A stretch of 64,000 bases of DNA from Saprospiraceae bacterium (GCA_020850225.1 JADZFD010000015.1:1-64000), one strand, 5' to 3'. Shown: positions 1 through 9,852, numbered from the stretch's first letter. The notes: generated by a model not told the origin, from the letters alone. Numbers and translations: made by a program.

Positions 1-2035
1 CGTTCTTGTAATAAGCATTTTTCAAAAGCTCAATCCACAAACGCAAACGGCAAATTTTTACCGAATTGGAATTGATGTCCACACCAAAAAGGCAGTTTTC
101 AATAATGGTTTGCTTTTCGTGGAAAAGCGTTTCCTGAATTCGCTGGCTTTCTTTGTTGCCTGGGTTGTATTCAAACAGTTCGCCATCTTCGTCTGTTACA
201 ATGAGTTCATCATTTACCACTTCCACCTCATACCTATGCAATGATTTTCCTTCTTTGTCTTCAAGGATTTTCAGATCGTTTTTTACGGCAATCAATTCGT
301 TTAGGGCAGAAACTAGAAAATGCCCAGAACCAACAGCCGGGTCGCAAATCTTAATGCTGTTCACTAATTCATTTGCCTTCCTTCTGGAAATTTTCTGCGG
401 AATTAGTGTATAGATGTCTTCCATCCCATTAATCTTAAAATCATGTAAATCATGATTCAGACAGTATTCGTCAAATTTCTGCACCACTGCTTTACGAATG
501 GTTTCCCGACACATATACATGGTGATGAAACCCGGAGTGAAAAACGAACCATCTTTGTAACCGTTTATTTTCTCGAAAATCAATCCGAGAACCGAAGCGT
601 TAATCAGCGTTTTGTTGTCTTCCTGAATGTCTTCACCGCCTTCCGCTCCAAAATCGTAAGCATCTAAAAACTCAAACAAATAGTGCAGAGTAGAAATTTT
701 GCCTGTACGTTTTTTGCCTTGCTGGTCTTTCAGCACGGTTTGCGAAAATATCGGGATGGTTTTATCGTCTTTCAGATTGCTGATAAACAAAGTAACTTGT
801 TCAATGTTGGTTGGCTCAAAAAGTGAAGAATTGAGATAAGGTGTTTTTTCAAATGCCTTTTTTACATCTTCGTTTCGCTCGTCATACTTACGTGCCAACA
901 CCTGAAAAAACAAGCTGTTCAGGTCGTCATAACTCTTGATTTTGTCAAGATTGAGAAACGAATACGACCCGCCTGCGGAACGGGCAGGTTTATCGCCTTT
1001 ATGATAAGTAATCAATTGAGCTTCCAACAACTTCAAAAACAAAATACGGTTTATCCAAGTGATGGCAAGTTCCAAAGCAACATTAAAAAGTTTTTCATCT
1101 TTGGTATTTCCAAACTGGCTGGGCTTTTCTAAACGATTCAGTTTATCCAAACTATCCAATTGGATAATGGCATCTTCAAGAATAGTTCCCGTATGTCGTT
1201 CGCCTGCTTTGTTTCGGTCAATCAATTTTTTGCTTCCCTCTTTGGTCTCCGTCAAGCCGATAATGTGCAATAGCTCACTATAAAAGCGTTTATCAAGACT
1301 ATTGCTGTCGTTGGCGAATGGAAGTTTTAAAAGGTGTTCTGGCGATAAAAGTTTGAACAAAGCAATCAGCGAATTATCGTCTGCCTTGTCGGTATTGCGT
1401 AATGGTTTTTGAAAGTCCTGAATATTGAAGTAAGTAAATTCAATTTCGGAAGTGATGCTGTTAATAAACGGTTCTGCAATTTGTTTGTAGAAAAAATCTG
1501 TTTTCGTGTCTGCCAGTCGTCCACCTTCAAAGTCATTGAATTGTTTTACAAGATTTTTGTTTTGAGCAAAAAGTCTGTCGAATAAGGTAGCATCAAAAAT
1601 GAACCATTCGTTGATATTAGTAGCCACCAAATGTTTTACTTCAAGATTTTTGTGTGTAATTCTTTCTCGCAAATAGTAAAGCACCAATTCCTGAAACGCT
1701 TTTGCGTTCAGTTTTTTAGTGGAAATCATTTCGGCTTTGTTGGTCGGCTTTTTAGCTTCAATGATTACTCCAACTGTCGAGTTTGCATTTTGTCCGTTGT
1801 GAATAACAAGGTCGTTTCTACCTTTGGTGTTTATAAAATGATTTTGCTTGTAATAAGTGTCTTTGAGAAAGTCGGAAACCAAATTTTTATGAAACTCTTC
1901 GCTTTCTGTGTCGTTAGTTCGGTCGAGTAAAGTTATGAGGTTGGTCTTGAAACCTTCAATTTCAGTTCTGTTCGGTTTTACTTTTAAAAAGGCTTTGTTC
2001 AGTGCCTTTCTTGGTTTCAATTCTTTAATTTCCAT
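1..2035 (-). CDS. Type IIG restriction-modification enzyme (Eco57I-like), 3' part outside window
   Basis: Single-chain restriction endonuclease and adenine-N6 DNA methyltransferase, acting on cytoplasmic DNA. The reading frame is open from the ATG at 2035 (MEIKELKPRK) to the left edge, about 678 codons; the C-terminal third is off the window. An N-terminal PD-(D/E)XK nuclease core is visible: Asp75 (GRNDLVIHNG) and Glu93-Ala-Lys95 (VIIEAKKP). SAM-binding methylase motif I is DPAVGSGHF, Asp565 onward, followed by GVDINSNSVKICRLRLW. The NPPY catalytic motif should lie beyond position 1. This order (nuclease, helical linker, methylase, then target recognition) is the family layout. A GC-rich in-frame element encodes the stretch PARSAGGS. 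No partner methylase or specificity gene is visible to the right, as expected for type IIG. Family call is firm; specificity cannot be read. Confidence 0.85.
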   Translation of the reverse strand, partial: MEIKELKPRKALNKAFLKVKPNRTEIEGFKTNLITLLDRTNDTESEEFHKNLVSDFLKDTYYKQNHFINTKGRNDLVIHNGQNANSTVGVIIEAKKPTNKAEMISTKKLNAKAFQELVLYYLRERITHKNLEVKHLVATNINEWFIFDATLFDRLFAQNKNLVKQFNDFEGGRLADTKTDFFYKQIAEPFINSITSEIEFTYFNIQDFQKPLRNTDKADDNSLIALFKLLSPEHLLKLPFANDSNSLDKRFYSELLHIIGLTETKEGSKKLIDRNKAGERHTGTILEDAIIQLDSLDKLNRLEKPSQFGNTKDEKLFNVALELAITWINRILFLKLLEAQLITYHKGDKPARSAGGSYSFLNLDKIKSYDDLNSLFFQVLARKYDERNEDVKKAFEKTPYLNSSLFEPTNIEQVTLFISNLKDDKTIPIFSQTVLKDQQGKKRTGKISTLHYLFEFLDAYDFGAEGGEDIQEDNKTLINASVLGLIFEKINGYKDGSFFTPGFITMYMCRETIRKAVVQKFDEYCLNHDLHDFKINGMEDIYTLIPQKISRRKANELVNSIKICDPAVGSGHFLVSALNELIAVKNDLKILEDKEGKSLHRYEVEVVNDELIVTDEDGELFEYNPGNKESQRIQETLFHEKQTIIENCLFGVDINSNSVKICRLRLWIELLKNAYYKN
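968..988. repeat. GC-rich REP-like element inside the restriction gene
   Basis: The 21 bases CCCGCCTGC-GGAA-CGGGCAGG stand out as a GC-rich island in an AT-rich gene and contain overlapping short inverted arms (CCTGC/GCAGG and CCCG/CGGG). They are read in frame as Pro-Ala-Arg-Ser-Ala-Gly-Gly. Similar GC-rich palindromes are dispersed in many Bacteroidota genomes (recollection, not searched here). Confidence 0.45.
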
Positions 2036-2161
2036 TTGCTATTTTCAATGCTTTTATTTCAATCGGTTAAGTTAAGTTTTTTTAGTCGAAACGCAGTCAG
2101 AGCGTTGGCAAAAAAATGGCTCTTTTGGTTTTTTGAGCGTTGTCTCTTAGGGTTGTATACT

Positions 2162-2761
2162 CTAGGGTTTAGTTGCCAGATTACGCATGTATTTCAGGAT
2201 GTATTTCCCGAGTACATCAAATTCTATATTTACGGTATCACCGGGTCTGAGCCTTGAAAAACTGGTGTGTTCGAATGTGTAGGGGATTAATCCTACCGAG
2301 AAACCATCCCAATTGGCGTCAATCAGCGTCAGACTGGTGCCGTTGATACAGATGGAACCTTTTTCTACCATCAGACTGTCGTATGACTGGTCAGTTTTAA
2401 AGCGGAAGATCCAGCTGCCATCCAAAGTAATGATTTCAGTACATACAGCTGTAGTGTCGACATGACCCTGTACAAAATGCCCGTCCAGTCGTTGACCGGC
2501 GGTCATGGCTCTTTCCAGATTGACGATGTCTCCTGGCTTCAATCGACCTAAATCAGATTTGTTCAGTGTCTCATTAATAGCAGTAACAGTATGTGTGTCT
2601 TCATTTTTGGCCACTACAGTCAGGCATACACCATTGTGTGCGATACTCTGATCTATATAGGTATCCCGGCTTAAGGATGATTGTATTGTAAAATGTCGGT
2701 TACTTCCTTCGTCTTTTATCGCAATAATAGTGCCCAATGTTTCTATGATTCCACTAAACAT
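2162..2761 (-). CDS. ribE: Riboflavin synthase alpha chain
   Basis: Catalyses dismutation of two 6,7-dimethyl-8-ribityllumazine molecules to riboflavin, the last step of riboflavin synthesis; cytosolic trimer. The start chosen is the ATG at 2761, giving the canonical family N-terminus MFSGIIE and 199 residues, the usual length. A longer frame would overlap the upstream gene. Two tandem lumazine-binding domains are visible: the first with NGVCLTVV, the second beginning near GHFVQGHVD and containing GSICINGTSLTL. The start lies 8 bp after the stop of the upstream CHU_C-type gene on the same strand, so co-transcription is likely, although no functional link is obvious. Confidence 0.95.
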   Translation of the reverse strand: MFSGIIETLGTIIAIKDEGSNRHFTIQSSLSRDTYIDQSIAHNGVCLTVVAKNEDTHTVTAINETLNKSDLGRLKPGDIVNLERAMTAGQRLDGHFVQGHVDTTAVCTEIITLDGSWIFRFKTDQSYDSLMVEKGSICINGTSLTLIDANWDGFSVGLIPYTFEHTSFSRLRPGDTVNIEFDVLGKYILKYMRNLATKP

Positions 2762-2769
2762 GATTTGTT

Positions 2770-5484
2770 TTAATTTCTTAATATATGAATAAAACCACTG
2801 AGTGGTTTTTCTGTTGCTATAACGCCCTGCACTCTGTTTTCGTATATAATACACGAATAATAATAGGTACCATCGGCAAGTATTTTATTGCCGGATGTTT
2901 TACCATCCCAGTTTATCTCCGGATCGGTTGTTTCAAACACGAGATTTCCCCACTGATTATACACTTTAAATTCGACACCCGCTATAAAAAGATTCTTTAC
3001 AGGTCTGAACAGGTCATTGTGCCCATCACCATTGGGTGTGAATGTATTGGGAAATTCATACAGCGGACAGCTGTCTACGCATATAATAGGACTGAGAGCA
3101 CTTTCATTGCCTGACTTATCGAAGGAAGAAACGGCATAACAACCCGATATACCCAGTTCCGGATAGTGTGTATATGTTAGTGTATGTTCATTCTCAATTA
3201 CTTGTATTTTTTTAGGAGCGTTACCATTGCTGGCTGTATAATACAGTATGTAGCCTGCTACATCATCTGCTGCTTCAGGACATTCATCTGAAGGATGATT
3301 CCAGGATATGGTATTGTATAAATTATCCGGATTGATATCGCTTTCCGGTCTGTCACATATATTTACTACGTGAATAGATACAGGACAGGGTGGTACATCG
3401 TCGACGGGTCTTTTACAAACTTCCTGTGAAAAATTCAATAACGGATCCTCTATGCCGTTTATTGAATACGACCCTGAACTTTGTACCTTGTAGCAATATT
3501 CCGAAGCATTGGACAAGTTTTTGTCACTATATTGGTTATTTCTGACAGTGGTCAGGTATCTAAAGTCAATTTCACCTGCTGCTTTTCTGAAGATGTCGTA
3601 ACTATAGTTGGACCAGGGAACATGCGCATTCCACTTCAGATTGTTTTGCCTGTCTGAAGGCTGTACTTGTAAATAAACAGATGAAGCAGGCTGAGACTCA
3701 AATATACTTTTGTCACCGGTTGTCAGCCTGACTTTATAGAAATACTGTAAGCCTTCAGTATTTAGTGTGTTGTCAGTAAATACTGTGTCAGGCAGTGACC
3801 CGAAATAGGGTAGACTCTGTTCCGTAATTTGTGAAAAAGTGGCATTGTCTTCGGATCTCAGTATTGAATAGTTATAGGTGCCGTGATGCAATATGGTATC
3901 CAGTTGGTCAGGAAGCGGTCTGGTCCATTTGACCAGCATTTGTCCGTCACGTTCATCTGTGTGTTCCACTGAAACACGGATTATTAGTGGTGCATCTCTT
4001 CTGAGTATCATACAGGATTCATTGGAAGGAAGGCTTTCAATCTTATTGAATGGATTCCCGGTAGCCGATAGTTTTGCAAATTCAGCCAGCACCCGGTAAC
4101 AATAGGTCTTTCCCTTTTCTACATTTGTATCCAGGTAGAAAAAATGCCCGTTTTCACTTGCATTTGTTTTGAATACAATCTTTTGATAAGGACCACCGGA
4201 AAGTCCGGGATTGCAGGTATCGGGTTGTATCGTTGATGATGTCTCTTTACGCCATACAGAGAAACCCTGAAAGAAATTGTTTTCAGTAATTTCACACGAG
4301 TAGGGCATTTGCCACTCTAGCCGGATACCCTGAGGTGTTGCAGCCGTAGTTAATTGTTCAGGAGTAGGACCAATTACCTTTATTCGGATTGTTTTGAGTG
4401 TTGCCAGACCTGTAGAGTCGGCATAAAAATTATCAACAGCACGGAGGACTATCTGATAGTATTGATTGGAAATGTGGTTGCAGGTCGTTTTCCAGATAAG
4501 CTTTGCATCGTAAGGAACATTGGTAAAAAATGCGGGAGCAGACAAAACAGCCGGATCATTAACAGAGAAAGGACCTCCTGTAGCTGACAATCTGACCTTT
4601 TGATTGCGGTTGGGGTCGTTTACTCTGACAGGGATTTCAATACTTGTACCGGCTACAACACACACTTCATCGATACTTTCTATGGAAGGAGGATCATTAT
4701 CACACGCTTTGATAAAAATCTGCATGTCTCTCAATATAACATTTATCAGTCTGCCATTGCGGTATTCCTTGATTTTGATGGCGATATTGTATTCTCCCTG
4801 TAGTTTGGGGCTGTCCCAGCGGATTTCTCCGGTTACAGGGTCTATTGACAGGTCGTTTCCACTTACTGTACCTACTTCATTTGGAAAACGGTAGCCCGGA
4901 ACGGGTGAATTCAGATCCTGTAGCGGAGTGGTCAGTTCATACGCCAGACTGTCTCCATCCGGATCGTATGCGTTGGGATTGTGGATGAATATCTTATGCA
5001 CACACCCGATATCGATAGGTGGCTGCAGCAGTACAGCCGAATTGTTGTATCCCTGAAATTGCTGGTCCAGCAGCGTAAATGTAGTGGACAGAAAAAAAGG
5101 AATATCAATGGAATTTGGATAATTTACATTTAGTATTCCACTTATCCGGTTAGGATCCAGAAAGGATATCATATAGGTTGCTACTCCCGGGTAGGTATGT
5201 TGGGCAACGTAGAAATTGATTTTGATGTCATTGGGTTCAAACCGGGTTCTTGAATTATCACGATGAATCATTTCCGTGGTACCATCACCCCAGTTGACAT
5301 TCAGGCTATCTCTATCGGCTGCTGTACTGCTTGCCTTGGTATAGGTAGTTATGGTCACTTCGATGGTTTGCGGTCCAATTTGCCTGTAGGTGATTTCACC
5401 TGCACGGTTATGGGTAGCATGGATGGTTACTGGTATCAAAAAGCACCACATCGCTATCAAGCTATATCTTAAAAGTTGTATCAC
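2770..5484 (-). CDS. Secreted FN3-rich protein with gliding-associated C-terminal domain (CHU_C)
   Basis: A 904-residue exported protein. It starts with a GTG codon followed by a hydrophobic signal segment ending near HATHNRAGEITY, a start-of-mature-chain motif common in Bacteroidota surface proteins. The central part contains cadherin/PKD-like sections (GDSLAYELTTPL; DPVTGEIRWDSP) and several fibronectin-III-like modules with repeated YCYRV/YCYKV strands. The last 90 residues are the TIGR04131/CHU_C domain: FPNTFTPNGDGHNDLFRP, VYNQWGNLVFET, WDGKTSGN, LADGTYYY. That domain is known from T9SS (type B) cargo and gliding adhesins, so surface location is expected; the ligand is unknown. A promoter-like TATTTTTG overlaps the region just before the GTG, so the exact start is uncertain (next ATG is codon 12). 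Confidence 0.85.
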   Translation of the reverse strand: MIQLLRYSLIAMWCFLIPVTIHATHNRAGEITYRQIGPQTIEVTITTYTKASSTAADRDSLNVNWGDGTTEMIHRDNSRTRFEPNDIKINFYVAQHTYPGVATYMISFLDPNRISGILNVNYPNSIDIPFFLSTTFTLLDQQFQGYNNSAVLLQPPIDIGCVHKIFIHNPNAYDPDGDSLAYELTTPLQDLNSPVPGYRFPNEVGTVSGNDLSIDPVTGEIRWDSPKLQGEYNIAIKIKEYRNGRLINVILRDMQIFIKACDNDPPSIESIDEVCVVAGTSIEIPVRVNDPNRNQKVRLSATGGPFSVNDPAVLSAPAFFTNVPYDAKLIWKTTCNHISNQYYQIVLRAVDNFYADSTGLATLKTIRIKVIGPTPEQLTTAATPQGIRLEWQMPYSCEITENNFFQGFSVWRKETSSTIQPDTCNPGLSGGPYQKIVFKTNASENGHFFYLDTNVEKGKTYCYRVLAEFAKLSATGNPFNKIESLPSNESCMILRRDAPLIIRVSVEHTDERDGQMLVKWTRPLPDQLDTILHHGTYNYSILRSEDNATFSQITEQSLPYFGSLPDTVFTDNTLNTEGLQYFYKVRLTTGDKSIFESQPASSVYLQVQPSDRQNNLKWNAHVPWSNYSYDIFRKAAGEIDFRYLTTVRNNQYSDKNLSNASEYCYKVQSSGSYSINGIEDPLLNFSQEVCKRPVDDVPPCPVSIHVVNICDRPESDINPDNLYNTISWNHPSDECPEAADDVAGYILYYTASNGNAPKKIQVIENEHTLTYTHYPELGISGCYAVSSFDKSGNESALSPIICVDSCPLYEFPNTFTPNGDGHNDLFRPVKNLFIAGVEFKVYNQWGNLVFETTDPEINWDGKTSGNKILADGTYYYSCIIYENRVQGVIATEKPLSGFIHILRN

Positions 5485-5488
5485 AATA

Positions 5489-5496
5489 CAAAAATA
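5489..5496 (-). promoter_or_regulatory. -7 element TATTTTTG of the CHU_C protein gene
   Basis: Minus-strand TATTTTTG matches the Bacteroidota TAnnTTTG element. Its predicted transcription start is nearly at the GTG codon, so the message would be almost leaderless, or translation starts at a later codon. Confidence 0.35.
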
Positions 5497-5678
5497 ACGA
5501 ATTTTACCGATAATCCAACTATTAACTCAAATATAACCGGGTTGTTTTATTGTATCGTAAAATAGCATGTTAACATTTTTTTTAAAAATCACGGCAGAGA
5601 TGTTATGTTTGCTAAAATATTGATACAGAAGATTTAAAATTATATCTGCTTAAATTTTTCATAATATGTATCTGATTG

Positions 5679-5686
5679 TACCTTTG
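5679..5686 (+). promoter_or_regulatory. -7 element TACCTTTG of tex
   Basis: TACCTTTG matches the Bacteroidota -7 consensus TAnnTTTG. The expected transcript start (about 5693) lies downstream of the GTG at 5686, which decides the tex start in favour of the ATG at 5716. Confidence 0.65.
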
Positions 5687-5715
5687 TGCGTTTTTTAGGT
5701 ATAAATAAAGATTCA

Positions 5716-7842
5716 ATGGATAATCAGCAGCATATTACACTCATAGCGAAAGAACTCAATCTTCCCGAAAAAGGTGTAAAAAATACATTTCAACTATTTC
5801 AGGATGGAGCGACCATTCCGTTTATAGCACGCTACCGCAAAGAGCTGACAGGAAGTTTGGACGAGGTTCAGATAGCGGCTATACAAAGGCAAATGAAGAA
5901 GTTGGAGGAAATAGAAGATAGAAAACTTACCATACTGAATGCTATAGAGGAACAACAAAAATTAACGCCTGAGCTCAGAAGCAAAATAATGCTTACATGG
6001 GATGCCAATGAGCTGGAAGATATTTATTTGCCATATAAACGTAGGAAAAAAACAAGGGCAGATATTGCACGTGAGTATGGGTTGGAGCCACTGGCCAAAA
6101 TAATAATGAGTCAGAAAGGTAGCAATATAGATGAACAGGCGAGACGTTTTCTTAACAAGGAAATTACTTCTATTGAAGAAGCCATACAAGGTGCCAGTGA
6201 TATCATCGCAGAATGGGTAAGTGAAGATCAGCATATCCGTGAAATACTCAGAAATAACTTCAGAAAGTATGCTAAAATAGTATCCCGTGTTGTACCTAAA
6301 ATGAAAGAAAATGCGGGTAATTATCAGGATTATTTTGAATTTGAAGAATCATTGTCCCGTTGCCCTTCACACAGATATTTGGCTATGATGCGTGGCAAAA
6401 AAGAGGGAATACTGAAAATCACTCTCGTCATAGATGATGAAAAAGCCAGAACAATGATGGAGAGGAAGTTTATCAGGTCGCATGGACATGAAGCACGGCT
6501 TATTGCTGAAGCCATCGCTGACAGTTACGACCGTTTGATATTTCCTTCCGTAGAAACACAGATATTCAATGACTTCAGAGAGAAGGCCGATGATGCAGCT
6601 ATTGATGTTTTTTCTAAAAATCTCAGACAGCTGCTTTTGTCACCTCCTTTGGGACAAAAAGCAGTTGTGGCAGTTGACCCCGGCTTCAGGACAGGATGCA
6701 AAGTAGTATGCTTATCTGTCAATGGTGATTTTCTTGAATACAAAACTATCTTTCCCAATGAGCCTCAACGGTTAATACAGGAAGCTGAGCATATTCTTAT
6801 AGAAATGGTACACAAATACAGTATTGAAGCTATAGCTATCGGAAACGGAACCGCATCACGTGAAACAAGGGCTTTTATCGAAAAAATACATTTCCCCATA
6901 AAACCAGAAATTTATATAGTCAATGAAAGCGGAGCGTCCATATATTCTGCTTCAGAGGTAGCCAGGGATGAATTTCCCAATTTGGATTTGACGGTGAGAG
7001 GAGCTATTTCTATTGGGAGGAGACTAATGGATCCGTTGGCGGAACTTGTCAAAATAGACGCCAAATCCATAGGTGTCGGTCAGTATCAGCACGATGTTCA
7101 CCAGGGCAAACTGAAAGAAAGTCTGGATATGACTGTAATGAGTTGCGTAAACAAGGTTGGTGTAAATCTCAATACAGCATCACAGCATATCCTGACGTAT
7201 ATAGCAGGTATTGGACCCACTCTGGCAAAGAATATCGTAGCATACAGGCGTGATAACGGTGAATTTAAACAGATTTCCCAGTTAAAATCTGTTCCGCGTT
7301 TAGGTGAGAAGGCTTTTGAACAAGCATCCGGATTTTTGCGTATTCGGGATGCTGAAAATCCCTTGGACAATACAGGGGTTCACCCTGAATCCTACAGCCT
7401 GGTCAGTAAAATGGCAAAGACAATTCGGCTTGACTTGTCGGAATTTATACGCAATAAGGACAAAAGATCGACAATCCGACCGGAAGACTTCGTAACCGAT
7501 AGTGTAGGGCTGCCTACGTTACAGGATATCATGCTGGAACTGGATAAACCCGGGCTGGATCCGAGGGGCGAAGTACGCCCATTCAGATTTGATGAGCGTA
7601 TCCGTAGTATCGATGACGTATATACGGAAATGGTTGTCCCGGGCATCGTAACTAATCTTACAAATTTCGGAGCATTTGTTGATATTGGAGCCAAGCAGGA
7701 TGCATTGTTGCACATTTCTCAGATAACAGATACATTTATCCAAAGTCCTGCTGATGTATTGAAACTTGGACAGGAACTTATGGCAAAAGTACTAAGTGTG
7801 GATATCAGTCGTAAACGCATCAATCTGACACTTTTGTTTTAA
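5716..7842 (+). CDS. tex: Tex-family S1 RNA-binding transcription accessory protein
   Basis: A 708-residue nucleic-acid-binding protein of the Tex/Spt6-like family, cytosolic, associated with transcription. Domain order is typical: N-terminal helical Tex region with the signature FIARYRKELTG; a YqgF/RNase H-like core (AVDPGFRTGCK, then IGNGTASRETRAFIE); tandem helix-hairpin-helix (ILTYIAGIGPTLAKNIV and LKSVPRLGEKAFEQ); and a C-terminal S1 domain (VTNLTNFGAFVDIGAKQDALLHIS). The longer reading frame starting with GTG at 5686 overlaps the -7 promoter box, so the ATG at 5716 (MDNQQHITLIAKEL) is preferred. It stands alone between a leftward secreted-protein gene and a convergent symporter. Confidence 0.95.
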   Translation: MDNQQHITLIAKELNLPEKGVKNTFQLFQDGATIPFIARYRKELTGSLDEVQIAAIQRQMKKLEEIEDRKLTILNAIEEQQKLTPELRSKIMLTWDANELEDIYLPYKRRKKTRADIAREYGLEPLAKIIMSQKGSNIDEQARRFLNKEITSIEEAIQGASDIIAEWVSEDQHIREILRNNFRKYAKIVSRVVPKMKENAGNYQDYFEFEESLSRCPSHRYLAMMRGKKEGILKITLVIDDEKARTMMERKFIRSHGHEARLIAEAIADSYDRLIFPSVETQIFNDFREKADDAAIDVFSKNLRQLLLSPPLGQKAVVAVDPGFRTGCKVVCLSVNGDFLEYKTIFPNEPQRLIQEAEHILIEMVHKYSIEAIAIGNGTASRETRAFIEKIHFPIKPEIYIVNESGASIYSASEVARDEFPNLDLTVRGAISIGRRLMDPLAELVKIDAKSIGVGQYQHDVHQGKLKESLDMTVMSCVNKVGVNLNTASQHILTYIAGIGPTLAKNIVAYRRDNGEFKQISQLKSVPRLGEKAFEQASGFLRIRDAENPLDNTGVHPESYSLVSKMAKTIRLDLSEFIRNKDKRSTIRPEDFVTDSVGLPTLQDIMLELDKPGLDPRGEVRPFRFDERIRSIDDVYTEMVVPGIVTNLTNFGAFVDIGAKQDALLHISQITDTFIQSPADVLKLGQELMAKVLSVDISRKRINLTLLF

Positions 7843-7978
7843 TCTGATTACGATGTAGTTACAGAAAAACAGTATCATTGGAAATCAACGGTTATTCGTA
7901 ATTTTAAAGTTGATTCAGGGCTCGATATTTAGTATGGTTTCCATAGACTTTCAGTATTGTTATTTCTGAAAAACGGAA

Positions 7979-9415
7979 TCAGTCATTATCTACGTAATTC
8001 AATGCTTTTTCCTGATCAAATTCATCTTCCCACTTGGCCACCACAACTGAAGCAAGGCAATTGCCGATAACATTAACAGAAGTTCGTGCCATATCCATCA
8101 GTTCGTCTATACCCAGGATGGCTGCTATGACAAAAAGCGGCAATCCAAACTGATCTGCAGTTGCTATCAGGATGATAAGTGAAGCTCTCGGAACAGCGGC
8201 AACGCCTTTGCTGGTAATCATCAGCGTCAGGCATATCAGGAGCTGCTGTCCTATTGACAAGTCCATTCCGGCCGCCTGTGCCACAAATATGGATGCTAAG
8301 GACAGATACAGGGTTGTTCCGTCAAGATTAAAACTGTAACCTGTAGGTACAACAAAAGATACAACTTTTCTGGGTACTCCGAATTTTTCCATGTGAGACA
8401 TAACGAGTGGCAGTGCAGCATCCGAACTGGTAGTTGCAAAAGCTATGGAAACAGGTTCTTTAATCGCCGATATAAACTGCCGGATGGGTACTTTCATATA
8501 CAAGGCTACAGGTAGCAGTACGCCGAGCAAAAAAATGATTAATGCACCGTATAAAGTTAGTAATAACATAATCAAATTGGAAAGAATATCCAGTCCCATA
8601 TGTCCTATCGTATATGCCATCGCTGCACCAACACCAAAAGGCGCAAAATACATCACTATTTTGGTATATTTAAACATGGTTTCAGCAAGACTCTCCATTA
8701 AATCAACCAATGGTTTACGTTTTTTCTCTTCTATCAATGCCAGGCCAATTCCAAAGAGAACAGCAAAAACGACTATTTGAAGTACCTTGTTTTCATGTAT
8801 GGATTTGATGATATTTTCAGGGAAAGCATCCCGAAAAAATGCAAGCGTTTTAAACAACCAGTGCACATCCGTGGATAGCCCTTCCAATTCGATAGCATCC
8901 GAAGCAGAAATAGCTGATGCCTTGTCAGGAAGCTCTATATTCGGTACATGTGACATATCAATTCCCTTGCCCGCCTGAGTGACATTAATGGCAAATAATC
9001 CGATAAATAATGCGAGTGTCGTAGCTACATAAAAGTATAACATGGATTTCCAGGCCATCCTTCCTACCTGTTTCAGATCGGAATGTCCTGCAATACCATA
9101 CACTAAGGTCGAAAACAAAATAGGCCCGACAATCGTCTTAACCAACTTGATAAATCCCTGACTTAACGGATGCAGGGACTTGGCAAAATCCGGGAAATCA
9201 TAGCCTGTTACAGCCCCTAATACAATACTGAAGATAATCCATGTGGTCAATGACCTGCGTTTCCAGCAATAAAACACCAAACTCAGTATGGATAACCATC
9301 GGGCAGTAAAGAGGATTTCTTTGGCAATACCACCGAACAGGTATTCTATGCCAACAAGAATGGCGGTTAGCGTAATGGCAATAAACGGTATGGTTACATG
9401 GATTTTATACTTCAT
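7979..9415 (-). CDS. Dicarboxylate/amino acid:cation symporter (DAACS, GltP/DctA type)
   Basis: Sodium- or proton-coupled uptake of glutamate, aspartate or C4-dicarboxylates across the inner membrane. The 478-residue chain has the family fold: several N-terminal membrane helices (residues 5-150), the helical hairpin HP1 signature in the form FATTSSDAALPLVM (usual TTSSEATLP or SSSAATLP), the TM7 motif SFNLDGTTLY (family N-M-D-G-T), HP2 region MITSKGVAAVPRASLI, and the TM8 motif IDELMDMARTSVNVIGN. The ATG at 9415 was chosen because the longer frame (from 9457) overlaps the -7 promoter box. It converges on tex. Substrate cannot be assigned from sequence alone. Confidence 0.92.
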   Translation of the reverse strand: MKYKIHVTIPFIAITLTAILVGIEYLFGGIAKEILFTARWLSILSLVFYCWKRRSLTTWIIFSIVLGAVTGYDFPDFAKSLHPLSQGFIKLVKTIVGPILFSTLVYGIAGHSDLKQVGRMAWKSMLYFYVATTLALFIGLFAINVTQAGKGIDMSHVPNIELPDKASAISASDAIELEGLSTDVHWLFKTLAFFRDAFPENIIKSIHENKVLQIVVFAVLFGIGLALIEEKKRKPLVDLMESLAETMFKYTKIVMYFAPFGVGAAMAYTIGHMGLDILSNLIMLLLTLYGALIIFLLGVLLPVALYMKVPIRQFISAIKEPVSIAFATTSSDAALPLVMSHMEKFGVPRKVVSFVVPTGYSFNLDGTTLYLSLASIFVAQAAGMDLSIGQQLLICLTLMITSKGVAAVPRASLIILIATADQFGLPLFVIAAILGIDELMDMARTSVNVIGNCLASVVVAKWEDEFDQEKALNYVDND

Positions 9416-9455
9416 GAAGCAGACAGAACGGGTTAAGTTGATCAAATGTTTGCAC

Positions 9456-9463
9456 AAATATAA
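9456..9463 (-). promoter_or_regulatory. -7 element TATATTTG of the symporter gene
   Basis: Minus-strand TATATTTG fits TAnnTTTG, about 40 bp ahead of the ATG at 9415. It places the transcript start after the upstream alternative ATG at 9457. Confidence 0.6.
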
Positions 9464-9652
9464 TTATTTCAATGAATCAGCCTATTTGATGTTGATAAAT
9501 AAAATAAGGTTTTACAGTTATGTTTAATATTTTAAAGGTAATGGCCCGAGCTTCCGCAATTGTTGAAAACAATATTTTGATTTAATTTATTCTCCGTAGC
9601 TTATGATGTATACGATTCTGTCAATATTTTGAAATTTTAAATATATGAATTA

Positions 9653-9815
9653 ATTGTTATATATAAATTGTGTATTTTGTAATAACATATACATTGTAAA
9701 TATTTTACTATGTATAAAATGGATTATTTATAACATTAGCGTTTGTACCTTTTGCAACACCATCAGGTTTAAAATTTAGGTAATATATAAATAACAACTA
9801 TTGTTATATATAAAT
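9653..9815. repeat. 16-bp direct repeat pair ATTGTTATATATAAAT
   Basis: Two identical copies at 9653-9668 and 9800-9815, 147 bp apart (14 helical turns at 10.5 bp), upstream of the giant secreted-protein gene. The AT richness raises the chance of coincidence. Confidence 0.4.
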
Positions 9816-9852
9816 ATTACATTAATACATATATATATTATTAAATTATATT

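Noticed and set aside
2100-2142. GAGCGTTG repeated twice between the restriction gene and ribE
   Set aside because: An 8-bp repeat alone is not convincing as a regulatory or recombination site.
5686-5715. GTG start extending tex by 10 codons
   Set aside because: The GTG lies on the -7 promoter box TACCTTTG, so it would not be in the transcript.
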